Below are positions 9,023-18,344 of a stretch of 64,000 nucleotides of DNA, piece after piece. A program made the position numbers and the translations under genes. The notes under the pieces are model-generated. The model saw only the letters and a program-made list of their open reading frames with translations, had not been told where the DNA came from and made no database searches. Source of the DNA: Phycisphaerae bacterium (GTDB lineage: Bacteria; Planctomycetota; Phycisphaerae; SM23-33); contig JASLNT010000067.1 of assembly GCA_030745875.1 (NCBI GenBank), positions 32,215 to 96,214 of the forward strand, in the 5' to 3' direction. How positions within the stretch are numbered: the stretch's first letter is position 1; the number at the start of each line of letters is the position of its first letter.

Positions 9023-10489
9023 ATGCGAAAAGCAGTCATTATCGTGTTGTCAGCTCTAGTCAGCCTCGGTTTCGCCAGCAAACTCGTCGCGGAAGTCCGG
9101 AATCCGCAGGCTGGCGGCGCCATATGCGACAGGAAGTTCGACGTCCTTTCACAGAAGGACCGGAGCAAGCTCGGCGCCTACAGTATCAAGGCGGTCGGCA
9201 GCAAAGATAAGAAGCGGATCGTGATCACCGAAACCATGACGTTAAGTGTGCGGGGTAAGACATTTGCGTATAAATCCACTCTCGTCTGCGCCGACAAGGA
9301 CGGCGTATCGCCGTTGGAAGGGAGCGTGGAAACCAGGCTGGGCGACAAGATCTGCATGACCGGGACCGTTAAGTTTTCGCCAACGGGGAGGACTTTCGAT
9401 TATGAATGCACCGGCCGCCTGAACGCGAAAACCGGGCAGGCTCTGAATCCCGCGAAGAAATATGACAAAAAGGGCAGAGCGGCTCCGGCGGGCATGCTTG
9501 TTTTTCAGTCTGCCGTCCCTTCGATCGGCCCTCGAATTCTACCGGCGGAGGGCGAACTGGAGGATATCGTACTCGTTGAGTTCCCCGACGACGTGGCGGC
9601 GCCGGAAATCATCAACTTCAAAACGGGCAATCGCCTGGTCAGGTCAAAGCCCGACGCCGGAGGCGGATACGAGATTCAACTCTTCGGGCCACGGTCAAAG
9701 AACACCATCGCAAGCTATCGCTTCGATAAGAACAACCAGGTTGTTTCGATGGAGCTGTTCGGGAAGTTCTCGCTGCGCCCGGTCGCCAAAGCCAAAGGCA
9801 AAGATGCGATCGAGGTCACCGTCACGCCGGGCAAGCCTTATCTGCTGGCCGACAAGAGCACAAAACTCCTGATCAAGAAGGAGACCCTATACGAAAACCG
9901 CAAGCGCCTCGGCGTGCCGCAATTGACGCACAAAGATATGACTCTGGATATCGCTCCCAATACGGTGATCGCAAGCGGCGGATGGGTGTTTCATCTGAGC
10001 ACGCCGCACGATTACAAGTTCGGGCATGTGCGGGAATCGGATATGATTTTTACGGTTGTCGACTCGTGCAAATTCTCAGTTCGCAGCGAAAAGGCAAAGC
10101 CTCCTGTTGTCGAGTTGAAGAAGCTCCAGGGGAGCTTGAATTTCGCGTGCGACAACCGACAGTCCAGCCAACTCAAGAACATCAGCGGTGCGGGGAAACA
10201 TTTTATTGGCCTCAGGGTGGGTCGCACGGAAATCTACCGGCGACATCCGTCCAAAGTGCTCGGGACGGGCATGGACGTGCTTGTGGTGAATAACTTCGGG
10301 GCGAAGAGAATACGCCTTGAGTACATGCAAAAGAAGGTTGTAACGATCGGCCCGGAGACGATTACGATCGAGTCGTTCAACTTCAAATACGCGACAAAGT
10401 CAGTGGAGATCAAGGTGTCGGCGGCATCCAAAACCGCCAAGGCGAAAGCTCTCATCGTCGAGTACAGCGATGTGACTCGAAAGGAATAA
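9023..10489 (+). CDS. Exported protein of unknown function, 488 aa
   Basis: I do not recognise a family. Residues 1-23 are a clear signal peptide (MRKAVIIVLSALVSLGFA, cleavage near VAE). The mature protein is Lys-rich and seems beta-rich throughout. The central segment (about 150-250) contains GYEIQLFG and FDKNNQVVSMELFG, reminiscent of lipid- or polymer-binding beta-barrel domains, but I cannot assign one. The start is supported by a GAGGAG ribosome-binding site 8 bases upstream and a good promoter at 8926. It is transcribed alone and converges on the PEP-CTERM-like gene, with 13 bases between them. Confidence 0.78.
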   Translation: MRKAVIIVLSALVSLGFASKLVAEVRNPQAGGAICDRKFDVLSQKDRSKLGAYSIKAVGSKDKKRIVITETMTLSVRGKTFAYKSTLVCADKDGVSPLEGSVETRLGDKICMTGTVKFSPTGRTFDYECTGRLNAKTGQALNPAKKYDKKGRAAPAGMLVFQSAVPSIGPRILPAEGELEDIVLVEFPDDVAAPEIINFKTGNRLVRSKPDAGGGYEIQLFGPRSKNTIASYRFDKNNQVVSMELFGKFSLRPVAKAKGKDAIEVTVTPGKPYLLADKSTKLLIKKETLYENRKRLGVPQLTHKDMTLDIAPNTVIASGGWVFHLSTPHDYKFGHVRESDMIFTVVDSCKFSVRSEKAKPPVVELKKLQGSLNFACDNRQSSQLKNISGAGKHFIGLRVGRTEIYRRHPSKVLGTGMDVLVVNNFGAKRIRLEYMQKKVVTIGPETITIESFNFKYATKSVEIKVSAASKTAKAKALIVEYSDVTRKE

Positions 10490-10502
10490 GCCCACTCACT
10501 AT

Positions 10503-11129
10503 TCAGCCGGCAGCCCGGCGTCTGCGCTTCAGCAGTGCGACTGCACACGGCGCCAGGATCAGGATCGCCGACGGAGTCGGTGTGTACTGTATATCGTCGA
10601 TGTACAAATAGGCGGGAACTGTGCCGCCGGGGCTCTCAACCCACGACATCCAGAATCGGACAGTCCCGCTGCCGTTTGAGAGGAAAGTGTACGTGTATGC
10701 CTGCCAGGTCGTCACATTACCTCCGCTCCAGTACGTGGCTTCCTGGAGCATGTCCAGATGCAGCCAGCCCGGATCACTGTCGTCTACGGAAATGGCGCCG
10801 ACTTTCTTCTGGCCCATAGACGTCTGCTGAAGCCCCTCGAAGGCCCATTTGAACGTCAGCGTGTCGTCTTTGGACCAGGTGATATCCTGGTAGAACGAAG
10901 AATACGCCGGAAGCTTGGCGAAATAGTCGCCTTCGTAGGCGTCTGTGATAATACCGTGCGATTCAACAACCTGTATTCCGCCGAACCAACTGCTGGAATA
11001 AATATCCTGATCCGTCGTCCAGGATGTAAAATCTCCGGATTCAAGTCCGCCATTAAGAAGGTCAGCCGACACCGGCTGGGCGATGGTTAGAAGTACGACA
11101 ACCAGTAAACAAGGGATTGAGAATTTCAT
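10503..11129 (-). CDS. Exported protein with PEP-CTERM-like sorting tail
   Basis: A 208-residue secreted protein. It has an N-terminal signal peptide (residues 1-22, ending VSA). The body is a beta-sandwich-like domain (NGGLESGDFTSWT at the start, YLYIDDIQYTP at the end) of the kind found in carbohydrate-binding or exosortase-sorted proteins. The C-terminus is a short Pro-rich motif (TPTPSA), a hydrophobic helix and a basic cluster (KRRRRAAG), matching the tripartite plan of PEP-CTERM proteins. This suggests exosortase processing, although no exosortase is in the window. The body has no obvious catalytic residues. Confidence 0.8.
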   Translation of the reverse strand: MKFSIPCLLVVVLLTIAQPVSADLLNGGLESGDFTSWTTDQDIYSSSWFGGIQVVESHGIITDAYEGDYFAKLPAYSSFYQDITWSKDDTLTFKWAFEGLQQTSMGQKKVGAISVDDSDPGWLHLDMLQEATYWSGGNVTTWQAYTYTFLSNGSGTVRFWMSWVESPGGTVPAYLYIDDIQYTPTPSAILILAPCAVALLKRRRRAAG

Positions 11130-11285
11130 TGCTCTTTTCCTTAATTAAACTGCCCCGGATACTACGCTTCCGGACCGCATGGAACGTGCGCCAGCACAAA
11201 ACTGATAACTGCAAACGCTCCTGCCTCATGTTAGATTCAACCCGTTCGTCCGGCTCAGGACGGTCAGGCCGGGTCGAAATCCCGC

Positions 11286-11305
11286 CCCGCTCCATATAGA
11301 GCGGG
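11286..11305. terminator. Stem-loop downstream of the A2M gene
   Basis: CCCGCTC (11286-11292) and GAGCGGG (11299-11305) form a perfect 7-bp stem around a CATATA loop. It lies in the 274-base gap between the end of the alpha-2-macroglobulin gene and the start of the PEP-CTERM-like gene, both on the minus strand. No clear T-run follows. The rest of the gap shows no gene. Confidence 0.4.
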
Positions 11306-11403
11306 CATACTATAGGAATGTACCATAGAACCCCGATATCACAAAGCACATTATCAGATTATCCCATCGCCATATGCTGAGAAACCAGAAGATTGGCGTC
11401 GGG

Positions 11404-12516
11404 CTATTCTATGATGGTTATCAGACCGCTGTCCGATATCGCTTCTATGAACGGGGAGTACATCGCTTCTCCGGCTGTTGGCAGCACTCTAAACGTGCCG
11501 GGCTGCTCGCAGCGGAGCTTGTAGCTGATCGATCGCTTGCCCTCAGGCATCCAGGACGCGAAGAAGACCACTCGCGTATCCCGCAGCTCCATGTTCGCAT
11601 ACGTCCCCCCGCCGTACGTTCCGCCGCTTCTGAGACGGTGCGGTTCGCAGCCGGAAGGCTTGGGATCTTCGAACATCATGTATTCGAAGTTGTGGTCGCA
11701 CGTGATGTTCAGACGCACTTCGATCAATTCTCCGCTGGCGATCTCGTCGCCGAACTTCATTTCAGTCTTCTTGTATCGCGTATCGGGGAACTTCTCACTT
11801 ACGTACTTGCCGCTCTTCCAGACGCGTCGCGTATTGGTGAACTTCTCTCGTGTGAGCTTGAAGTATTTTCGCTCTATAGCGAGTTGATTACCACCGCCCT
11901 TGATGCGATTGGCGGTGTCGACGTAACGCAGGTGGGCGCCCCAGTAAAGGGCTCCGGAACCCTTGCGGGTGATCTTAACGGTATGCTTGCCGGGGGCAAG
12001 AGCCTCCGCGTCCAGAACGATACGGTCGTCGAAGGTGAACACGTTTTTACGCGTGACGCGAACGGTGCGGCTGATCTGCCCATCCACGGTAATCTCGTAC
12101 GTCTGATCGCAGTCGAGTTCTCCGGTCTGCTTGGCGTAACGAGCCAAGGCCAGCACCGCCATAGCAGTACTCTTGGTGTTGCGCCAATACAGTCCGCGTC
12201 GGCTTCGGACCAGATAGTTCACCGCCAGAGGCACGTATTTGCTTTTGGGGTTGACGGTGAGCATCGCCTGGAGCACCCATGCGGTGGACTCGTCGGCTCC
12301 GTGGTACCAGTACCACCATCCGCTGGCTCGGCCCCAATGCGCGTCGTTGTGTTTGGCGTTGAAGTTTGCGGTGTTGTCGAAGTTCTCGATGACTATCCTT
12401 GCTTCCTTCTTTCGCCCGGCCGCGTGCAGCGCCATCGCCAGATACGCCCTGCCGCGTGCAGCGCCATCGCCAGATACGCCCTGCCGTAGTCGGTAAGCTG
12501 ATCGCGAGCCTCCCAA
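11404..12516 (-). pseudogene. C-terminal part of a frameshifted alpha-2-macroglobulin
   Basis: This frame carries the last ~350 residues of the alpha-2-macroglobulin whose main part is at 12393-17240. It reads on from GRAYLAMALHAAGR into KKEARIVIENFDNT, then the rest of the alpha-helical thioester domain (STAWVLQAMLTVNP, STAMAVLALARYAKQTGE) and the C-terminal receptor-like beta domain (FASWMPEGKRSISYKLRCEQPGTFRVLP). The nominal first 19 codons, upstream of the repeat, are an out-of-frame reading and are not protein. Removing one 32-bp repeat copy joins both parts into one frame of 1,934 residues (5,837 minus 32 bases is divisible by 3), so this is a recent break rather than an independent gene. 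Confidence 0.85.
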
Positions 12517-15500
12517 ATCCTGTCGAGATGCTCGGCGAGAGCTTTCTGCTTCATCGCATCGGGTTTAATCCGCCCGATAACGAATAGCGAATAGATTCGT
12601 GAATTGTCATTGTCGAGGTGGCGATACCACCACGAGGCCTTCCCGTCAACCAGCTTTGGTCTTCCAGCCTGCCTGATCAGGTACGCCACGCCGCGGTCGA
12701 TCATCCCACCGTCAATCTTCACATCACACGCCCGGGCGGTGGTAAGTCCGTACAGGACGTACGCAGTCATGTACCCGTTGCCGCTGTCATGGCGCCACCA
12801 TCCCCAACTGCCGTCTCCATGCTGGAAGCTCTTGAGGCGTTTCACACCTGCCGAGATCATCTTCGTGATTTCGGCGCTGGAGTAGACCGGGCTGCGACCC
12901 ATGCGCTGGCGGATGAATCTGTATCGAGCAGCCAGTTTCGGATCCTTTGCCGATTCACTGTCGACAAACTTGCGAATCTCGTCGAGGTTCACTCCGGAAT
13001 CCTGCAGCGTCTTCTTCATGACCACCAGCGGGAGGAAGCGGCTCATCGTTTGCTCGACACAGCCGTACGGATACGCTGCAAGATACGGCAGGGAATCCAT
13101 AGCCACCGCCGCAATAGACGGATTCAGCGTGACGGTAAGCGATTGCGAACCGGGCTTGATCGCCTTGGGAACGTTCACCACGAACTGCCTTGACTGGGTG
13201 GAGTCAGCCTTGGGCTTCTTTCCGCGCAGCGCGCCCGCGTTTGAAACGATCTTTCCGGCGCCCCAGGGAACGATAGGCTTGGTCAGTTGGATCGCATCAG
13301 ACTCTCGCACGCCGCGTGCGCGAGCGGTCATCACAACGTCGCCCGGCGACCGGGCGGTGGTCTTGAAATCGATACGCACTTCGCCTGCCGCCGGAACGTT
13401 TACCTTAAGGCCTTGTCCTGAAGCATAGTCGATCCACTTTCCGTTGACCTTGGCCTTACGAAGTTTCAGCCCGCCCTTCACCGCCAAATCAACGGTGAGA
13501 TCCTGAGCCTGTTTGAAGTAGTTGTGTGCTATAACGGTGACGTACGAATGGTCGCCCTCGGTGAAGAATCGCCCGCTCTCGAGTCTGCAGATGATCCGTT
13601 TGGCTGTAATAATATCGGCGCGAGCCTGGCCGACGCGGGTTTCTTTGTCTATGGCGATCGCGTGGAGCGCGAATGTCGTGAGTTGGTCGGGCATGGATAC
13701 GCTGACTTTGGCCCGTCCGTCTGCATCGGTGGTCACCATTCCCGTCCAGAGCACCGTGTCGCGGAACTTGCTGCGAACGATGGTCTCGGCGAGTTTGGCC
13801 TGCCCGCCGGAGGCGCCCTTTCCGTCAGCGAGGTCCTTGCTTTTGGACCGCGCCATGACCTTCGCCGGCATGATGGCGGCGGCCTCATCGACCGCGGGGC
13901 TGGGCGCACCGGGGCTTCTATAGCGACCTCCATACCCATAGTAGTTTCTCCAGGGCGTAAGGTATCCCGGTCCGTGATAACTGTTGCTGGTCGAGACACG
14001 CTGATATCGTGAAAACCCGTAGAAGTCTTTCTCGATGGCCTGGCGGAATTCGGGTTGGATATAGTAGACGCTGGAGTCAACCAGCATCAGGGCGACCTGC
14101 CCGGAAATTGGTTTCTTGGTGTGCATGTCCGTGATCTTCACCTTCAACGTAGTCTTCTCACGGGGTTGATAGGTGTTGTCCTTGCCGCCTCCCATAGAGC
14201 CCTTCTCGGCTTGGACTTCGACCTTCAGGAACCGATGCGTCGGGGGCACGATGATCTTCTTGACGTCCGATAGGATCTTGTTGTCGCGGATTTGCGTGGC
14301 GGTCAGGAAGAAGTTGGGGCTGTGAGAGTCGTTTATGGGGATCGACACGAGTTTGGAATTCTTCTCGACGAAAATTACGCGATGAAAGATCAGCCCGTCA
14401 GCCTCTCCGGTGAGCAGTACGCGAGTGTTGGGCTTGTTTGTGTTTATGAGCACCTTAAGGGTCTCGTCGACCTCGTATTGATCTTTTGCGGGCACGATTT
14501 GCAGTTCGTTGTACGCGTAATGGGCTTCCGCCCCGGTCTTGGATGCGATCCAGAGAGTGCACGCGCCCTCTACAGGTTTGACGTTGTCGTTTGCGACGAG
14601 CTGTCGAACAACGACCTTGATATTGCCGGTCACGTCCGGGATAAATCGCACCGAGCCCCGACCAGTTTTTCCGATATCGAGGGGCTTGTCGTAGAGCTTC
14701 TGGGCGAGTTTTTCCTCAAACTTACCGTCAGGCTTCCTCACGCGCTGGATGCGCCAGGCCTGAACGTTGAACTTGCCCGCTACAGGCTGCTTGTTTGGGT
14801 TCTCGGTCTTGATGTTGATCTCTACGCTGTCTCCGGGCCCATAGACGCTCAGAGCGGGCTTGGGGTAGATAAAGAATGGCGAGTGAGTGACCTTGACCTC
14901 CCCGCCGCCCTTGATTACTCGGCGAGAGGAGTCGGTGACAGTCGTCGCGACGGTGAATTTCAGGTCGAGGGCTTCGTGACCTTTGAATGGCGAGGCCTTG
15001 ACTATTACAAACGCCTCGCCGCGAGCGTCGGTCTTCACCGTGCCCGAAGTTACAGCTTCGTTGAATCGCGGATACCACCAAGGGCGGTAGTGTCGATAGC
15101 GTCCGTAGCGGTACGGTCCCCCGAAACCATGGTAAACGCTGTCGTAGTACCACCTCCACGGCCGGGGCCACTGGAAGCGATGACGATAGTCCTGTTTGCG
15201 AATTTCGTATTTAACCTCCGCATCCGGGACTGGCTGACCGTAATAGTATTTGGCTGCGATTTTGATCTTCATCTCGTCGCCCACGCGATAGTCCGGCTTC
15301 GCGGCGGTGACGGTCACCTTGAATTCGGGTTTCTTGTACTCCTCAACGCGGAAGCGATTACCCGGGCAATAGGAGTTCGTGTATGACCCGCCTCCGATAT
15401 TGACCTGTATCGTATAAACGCCCAAAGGCGGTTCGTCCTTAAGCTTAAGGTCGCCTTCAACACTTCCAAACTCGTCGGTTACCAGGTCCTTGGAGTAGAT

Positions 15501-17240
15501 CGTCACGCCTTTGGGGTCGCGAACGACCACGCGCACCTTCTGATTTGGATAGTTCGTGTACTTCCCGTTGTTGTTGCGGCGAATCGTCTGCTTGAAATGC
15601 ACGGTCTGTCCGGGACGGTAGACCGGACGTTCCGTGAACCCGTACAGTTTGTACTGATGCGAGTAACCCCACCAGGACCACGAGTAATGCCCCGCAGTGC
15701 AGAGGGCCTGACTTTTGCCTTTGCGGACGGCTGCGACCCACTGACACCAGTTGCGGCGCGTCAACTTACTCAGGTCGATCAGGCCCGCATCGTTTGTGTT
15801 ACCCGAAGCATGGTCCGCCGGACCGGTGTTGCGACCCCAGTAGCGAACAACAGCCGCCCTGGCGTCGCCTATGGAAGCTCCGGACTTGCTGTCTGCGACG
15901 AACACGACGGTCTGGTCGGCGTCGGTCTTGGCGACGGCCGATATCTTCGAAATCACGACCAGGCAGTGCGACGTTGCGGCCTTGCCGTCGGGATTTGATC
16001 CCGTAGCGGTTACCACGAACGCGCCAAGCTTCTTCACTGGAAATGATATCGCCGTGGTCGTCTGCTTCTGTTGATTCGGGGCGTGCTGTCGATAGAAGTG
16101 CCTGGCCTCGTCAGGGGTCTGGAATTTCCAGTCTGCGACGATCTCGGCGCCAGCCGACTCAGCGACAATCTGCGACAGCAACCTATCCGGGCGATTGGTT
16201 TTCTCCACAGCCTTGACCAGATCAACCGGCTTGGCGGTCAGGTGGATCGTCTTGATGTTTCTGCTTCGCCAGAATATCTGCGGTTTCTCACCGGGCAAGA
16301 ATGCTTTGAGAATGCAAAGATTAAGATGAGGCTGTTTGATCTGATCGATTCGGTTCTTGGCTGACTTGACTATTCCGCTGCGCGGGAAGTTCTTGAAGAC
16401 GAGTTGGTATTCCTTGACCGCCTGAACGAATTTATTGAACCGCTTGTATGCCTCGCCAATCCGGTATTGTGCATTTGGAGCCTGCTGCTGTTTGGGGAAT
16501 TCCTTAGTGCAGCGACGGTACATAGCGATGCCTTTTTCAACCTGCTCCCACTGGCCGAACTGACAGGCTTTCTGTCCGCCAAGGTAGAGCGATTTCGCCT
16601 TGCGCGCCGGATCGACTTTCATGTCGACGATATGATTATATATCTTCAGGACTTCCCGCAGGTTGATTTTCTGCCGATTGGACCAGTCGCCGGGCCACTT
16701 GACGAGTTTGTCTTCGATCGCAGAATGCTGTTCAGTCGAGACCATCTCGCGAGGCTGGATGCCATAGTAGCTTCCGAGCATCTCGGCGGTTTTGAACCAT
16801 GCGTCAGCTGCAACGGTGACTTTGCCCGCCCGTTCGTAGAGCGTGGCGGCTTTGAAATAGCCTTCGTAGGCTCCATTTCTGTCGTACCTCTCTTGGCGGT
16901 CATATCCGACGGCGTACCACAGTTCGGCGTCAATCTTGAACGGTTTGTGTTCCGCCATGATTTGTTTTGCGTACTTTACGCCATCGACGCGGTTGTACTT
17001 GCACATCGCCAGGGCCTTGACTCGCTGTGCGGTGCGCAGCGCGGCGCCCGTGGGATTGCTCTTGAGCAGCGCATCGATGTATTCGATGGCTTGCTTATAG
17101 TTGTGTCGACCGTACGCCCGATCGCCCAGGGACTGAAGCTCCTTGATCGACGGAGCGGCGAAGATCGCTGTGCCAGCCAGAAAAGCAACGGTAAGTACAA
17201 CTGGAATTAACGCTCGTGAGCGGCGGGTAATCGTCTTCAT
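12393..17240 (-). CDS. Alpha-2-macroglobulin family protein with N-terminal TPR (frameshifted near the 3' end)
   Basis: A large envelope protein that in other bacteria traps proteases. Residues 1-28 are a signal peptide. About 30-310 are TPR-like helical repeats (SLGDRAYGRHNYKQAIEY, QYRIGEAYKRFNKFVQA). Macroglobulin-type beta domains follow, including the typical RPVYRPGQTVHFK segment near residue 545 and a Tyr/Arg/Trp-rich insert near 700. The thioester motif is intact as CVEQ (C1394, bases 13050-13061) in YPYGCVEQTMSRF, so it should form the reactive bond. After GRAYLAMALHAAGR the frame shifts because of a 32-bp tandem duplication and ends 16 residues later, losing the last ~350 residues. 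Bacterial A2M genes often sit by pbpC; here the neighbours are murQ-anmK upstream. Confidence 0.9.
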   Translation of the reverse strand: MKTITRRSRALIPVVLTVAFLAGTAIFAAPSIKELQSLGDRAYGRHNYKQAIEYIDALLKSNPTGAALRTAQRVKALAMCKYNRVDGVKYAKQIMAEHKPFKIDAELWYAVGYDRQERYDRNGAYEGYFKAATLYERAGKVTVAADAWFKTAEMLGSYYGIQPREMVSTEQHSAIEDKLVKWPGDWSNRQKINLREVLKIYNHIVDMKVDPARKAKSLYLGGQKACQFGQWEQVEKGIAMYRRCTKEFPKQQQAPNAQYRIGEAYKRFNKFVQAVKEYQLVFKNFPRSGIVKSAKNRIDQIKQPHLNLCILKAFLPGEKPQIFWRSRNIKTIHLTAKPVDLVKAVEKTNRPDRLLSQIVAESAGAEIVADWKFQTPDEARHFYRQHAPNQQKQTTTAISFPVKKLGAFVVTATGSNPDGKAATSHCLVVISKISAVAKTDADQTVVFVADSKSGASIGDARAAVVRYWGRNTGPADHASGNTNDAGLIDLSKLTRRNWCQWVAAVRKGKSQALCTAGHYSWSWWGYSHQYKLYGFTERPVYRPGQTVHFKQTIRRNNNGKYTNYPNQKVRVVVRDPKGVTIYSKDLVTDEFGSVEGDLKLKDEPPLGVYTIQVNIGGGSYTNSYCPGNRFRVEEYKKPEFKVTVTAAKPDYRVGDEMKIKIAAKYYYGQPVPDAEVKYEIRKQDYRHRFQWPRPWRWYYDSVYHGFGGPYRYGRYRHYRPWWYPRFNEAVTSGTVKTDARGEAFVIVKASPFKGHEALDLKFTVATTVTDSSRRVIKGGGEVKVTHSPFFIYPKPALSVYGPGDSVEINIKTENPNKQPVAGKFNVQAWRIQRVRKPDGKFEEKLAQKLYDKPLDIGKTGRGSVRFIPDVTGNIKVVVRQLVANDNVKPVEGACTLWIASKTGAEAHYAYNELQIVPAKDQYEVDETLKVLINTNKPNTRVLLTGEADGLIFHRVIFVEKNSKLVSIPINDSHSPNFFLTATQIRDNKILSDVKKIIVPPTHRFLKVEVQAEKGSMGGGKDNTYQPREKTTLKVKITDMHTKKPISGQVALMLVDSSVYYIQPEFRQAIEKDFYGFSRYQRVSTSNSYHGPGYLTPWRNYYGYGGRYRSPGAPSPAVDEAAAIMPAKVMARSKSKDLADGKGASGGQAKLAETIVRSKFRDTVLWTGMVTTDADGRAKVSVSMPDQLTTFALHAIAIDKETRVGQARADIITAKRIICRLESGRFFTEGDHSYVTVIAHNYFKQAQDLTVDLAVKGGLKLRKAKVNGKWIDYASGQGLKVNVPAAGEVRIDFKTTARSPGDVVMTARARGVRESDAIQLTKPIVPWGAGKIVSNAGALRGKKPKADSTQSRQFVVNVPKAIKPGSQSLTVTLNPSIAAVAMDSLPYLAAYPYGCVEQTMSRFLPLVVMKKTLQDSGVNLDEIRKFVDSESAKDPKLAARYRFIRQRMGRSPVYSSAEITKMISAGVKRLKSFQHGDGSWGWWRHDSGNGYMTAYVLYGLTTARACDVKIDGGMIDRGVAYLIRQAGRPKLVDGKASWWYRHLDNDNSRIYSLFVIGRIKPDAMKQKALAEHLDRIWEARDQLTDYGRAYLAMALHAAGRIWRWRCTRPGERRKQG
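12421..12484. repeat. Perfect 32-bp tandem duplication inside the A2M gene
   Basis: Bases 12421-12452 and 12453-12484 are identical head-to-tail copies beginning cgcgtgcagcgcc and ending acgccctgc. The length, 32, is not a multiple of 3, so the second copy shifts the reading frame of the alpha-2-macroglobulin gene. Both copies encode the same segment, GRAYLAMALHAAGR, in two different frames. Loss of one copy by replication slippage would restore a full-length gene. Confidence 0.95.
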
Positions 17241-17435
17241 AACTGTTATCTCCGTGTCGAATTCGCCCAGGACCGCTGTCCTGTCACGACCTTAGACGAT
17301 CCACACCTTCCCGAGTTCCCGCCAAACTCCAAAGTGATCATAATTTGCGGATGCGGTTGTCCATCGAGGATGAATTGCTTGATGTTCGCGGCAGTTATCA
17401 CGTCGTTGCGTTTACTTTCGGCGATTCGGCTGATT

Positions 17436-18344
17436 TCACTTGTCAGTTCCTTCCCGGATCGCTTCTCTCAGGGAATCGTCGGCTTCCTTGAGTATTCTCG
17501 CCGCTGCAGTTCGCGTGACCCGGCGGAAGTGCATTACGATCGCCACTTTTACTCCGCCCTTCGCCTCAGCCAGGAGTCTGGCGGACTTCTTGCGTGTAAG
17601 ACCGGTCAGTTCCATTACGATTCGCTCGGATCGATCGCGGAGTTTTTCGCACGAGGCTCGCAGGTCAACCATCAGGTTGTCGTAGACCTTGCCCAGGCGA
17701 ATCATAGCGGCCGTGGTTAACGTATTGAGGACCAATTTCGTCGCCGTACCCGCTTTCATCCGTGTGGAACCGGTGACGACCTCCGGACCGACGACGGGAT
17801 TGATCGTTACGTCGACCTTTACGGGCAGTTTGATGTTCGGATTGCATGACAGCATTACCGTGGCGGCTCCAAGGCGTTTGGCTTGCTTCAGTGCGCCAAT
17901 CACGTACGGAGTAAGCCCGGAAGCTGCGATTCCCACCAGCGTATCGAGTTCGGATATCTCTCGGGCATTGACGGCGTCGGCGCCGTCGGAGTCGAAATCT
18001 TCCGCTCCCTCGGCCGATCGCACCAGAGCCCGGCGCCCCCCTGCGATAATGCCCTGCACCATAGAGGGACTCGACCCGAACGTCGGCGGACACTCTGAGG
18101 CGTCGAGCACACCGAGTCGTCCGCTCGTACCGGCTCCTACGTAGAAGAGCCTTCCGCCCTGCCTGAATCGGTCGGTAATCAGGTCAACGGCGGCGGCGAT
18201 GGCTTTGCGTTCTTTTCCGACCGCTCCGGCCACCAGGGCGTCTTCTGCGTTAATGACATCAACAATTTCGATCGAACTTAACGAATCGACACCACGGCTT
18301 CGCGGGTTCCGCTGCTCGGTTGTCAGCTTCGAACGGTCCTTCAT
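17436..18344 (-). CDS. murQ: N-acetylmuramic acid 6-phosphate etherase
   Basis: MurQ cleaves the lactyl ether of MurNAc-6-phosphate to give GlcNAc-6-phosphate during cell-wall recycling. The SIS sugar-phosphate fold is clear: VGAGTSGRLGVLDASECPPTFG in the N-terminal third holds the phosphate-binding Ser/Thr and the catalytic Glu, and TRMKAGTATKLVLN follows. Length is 302 residues, as in the family. Its ATG overlaps the TGA of anmK in the sequence ATGA, so the two are translationally coupled. The gene is followed by the A2M gene after about 195 bases. Confidence 0.95.
   Translation of the reverse strand: MKDRSKLTTEQRNPRSRGVDSLSSIEIVDVINAEDALVAGAVGKERKAIAAAVDLITDRFRQGGRLFYVGAGTSGRLGVLDASECPPTFGSSPSMVQGIIAGGRRALVRSAEGAEDFDSDGADAVNAREISELDTLVGIAASGLTPYVIGALKQAKRLGAATVMLSCNPNIKLPVKVDVTINPVVGPEVVTGSTRMKAGTATKLVLNTLTTAAMIRLGKVYDNLMVDLRASCEKLRDRSERIVMELTGLTRKKSARLLAEAKGGVKVAIVMHFRRVTRTAAARILKEADDSLREAIREGTDK

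Noticed and set aside
11290..11330. Possible tRNA-like sequence in the gap downstream of the A2M gene
   Set aside because: GAATC-like T-loop text is present but no cloverleaf with acceptor, D and anticodon stems could be drawn.
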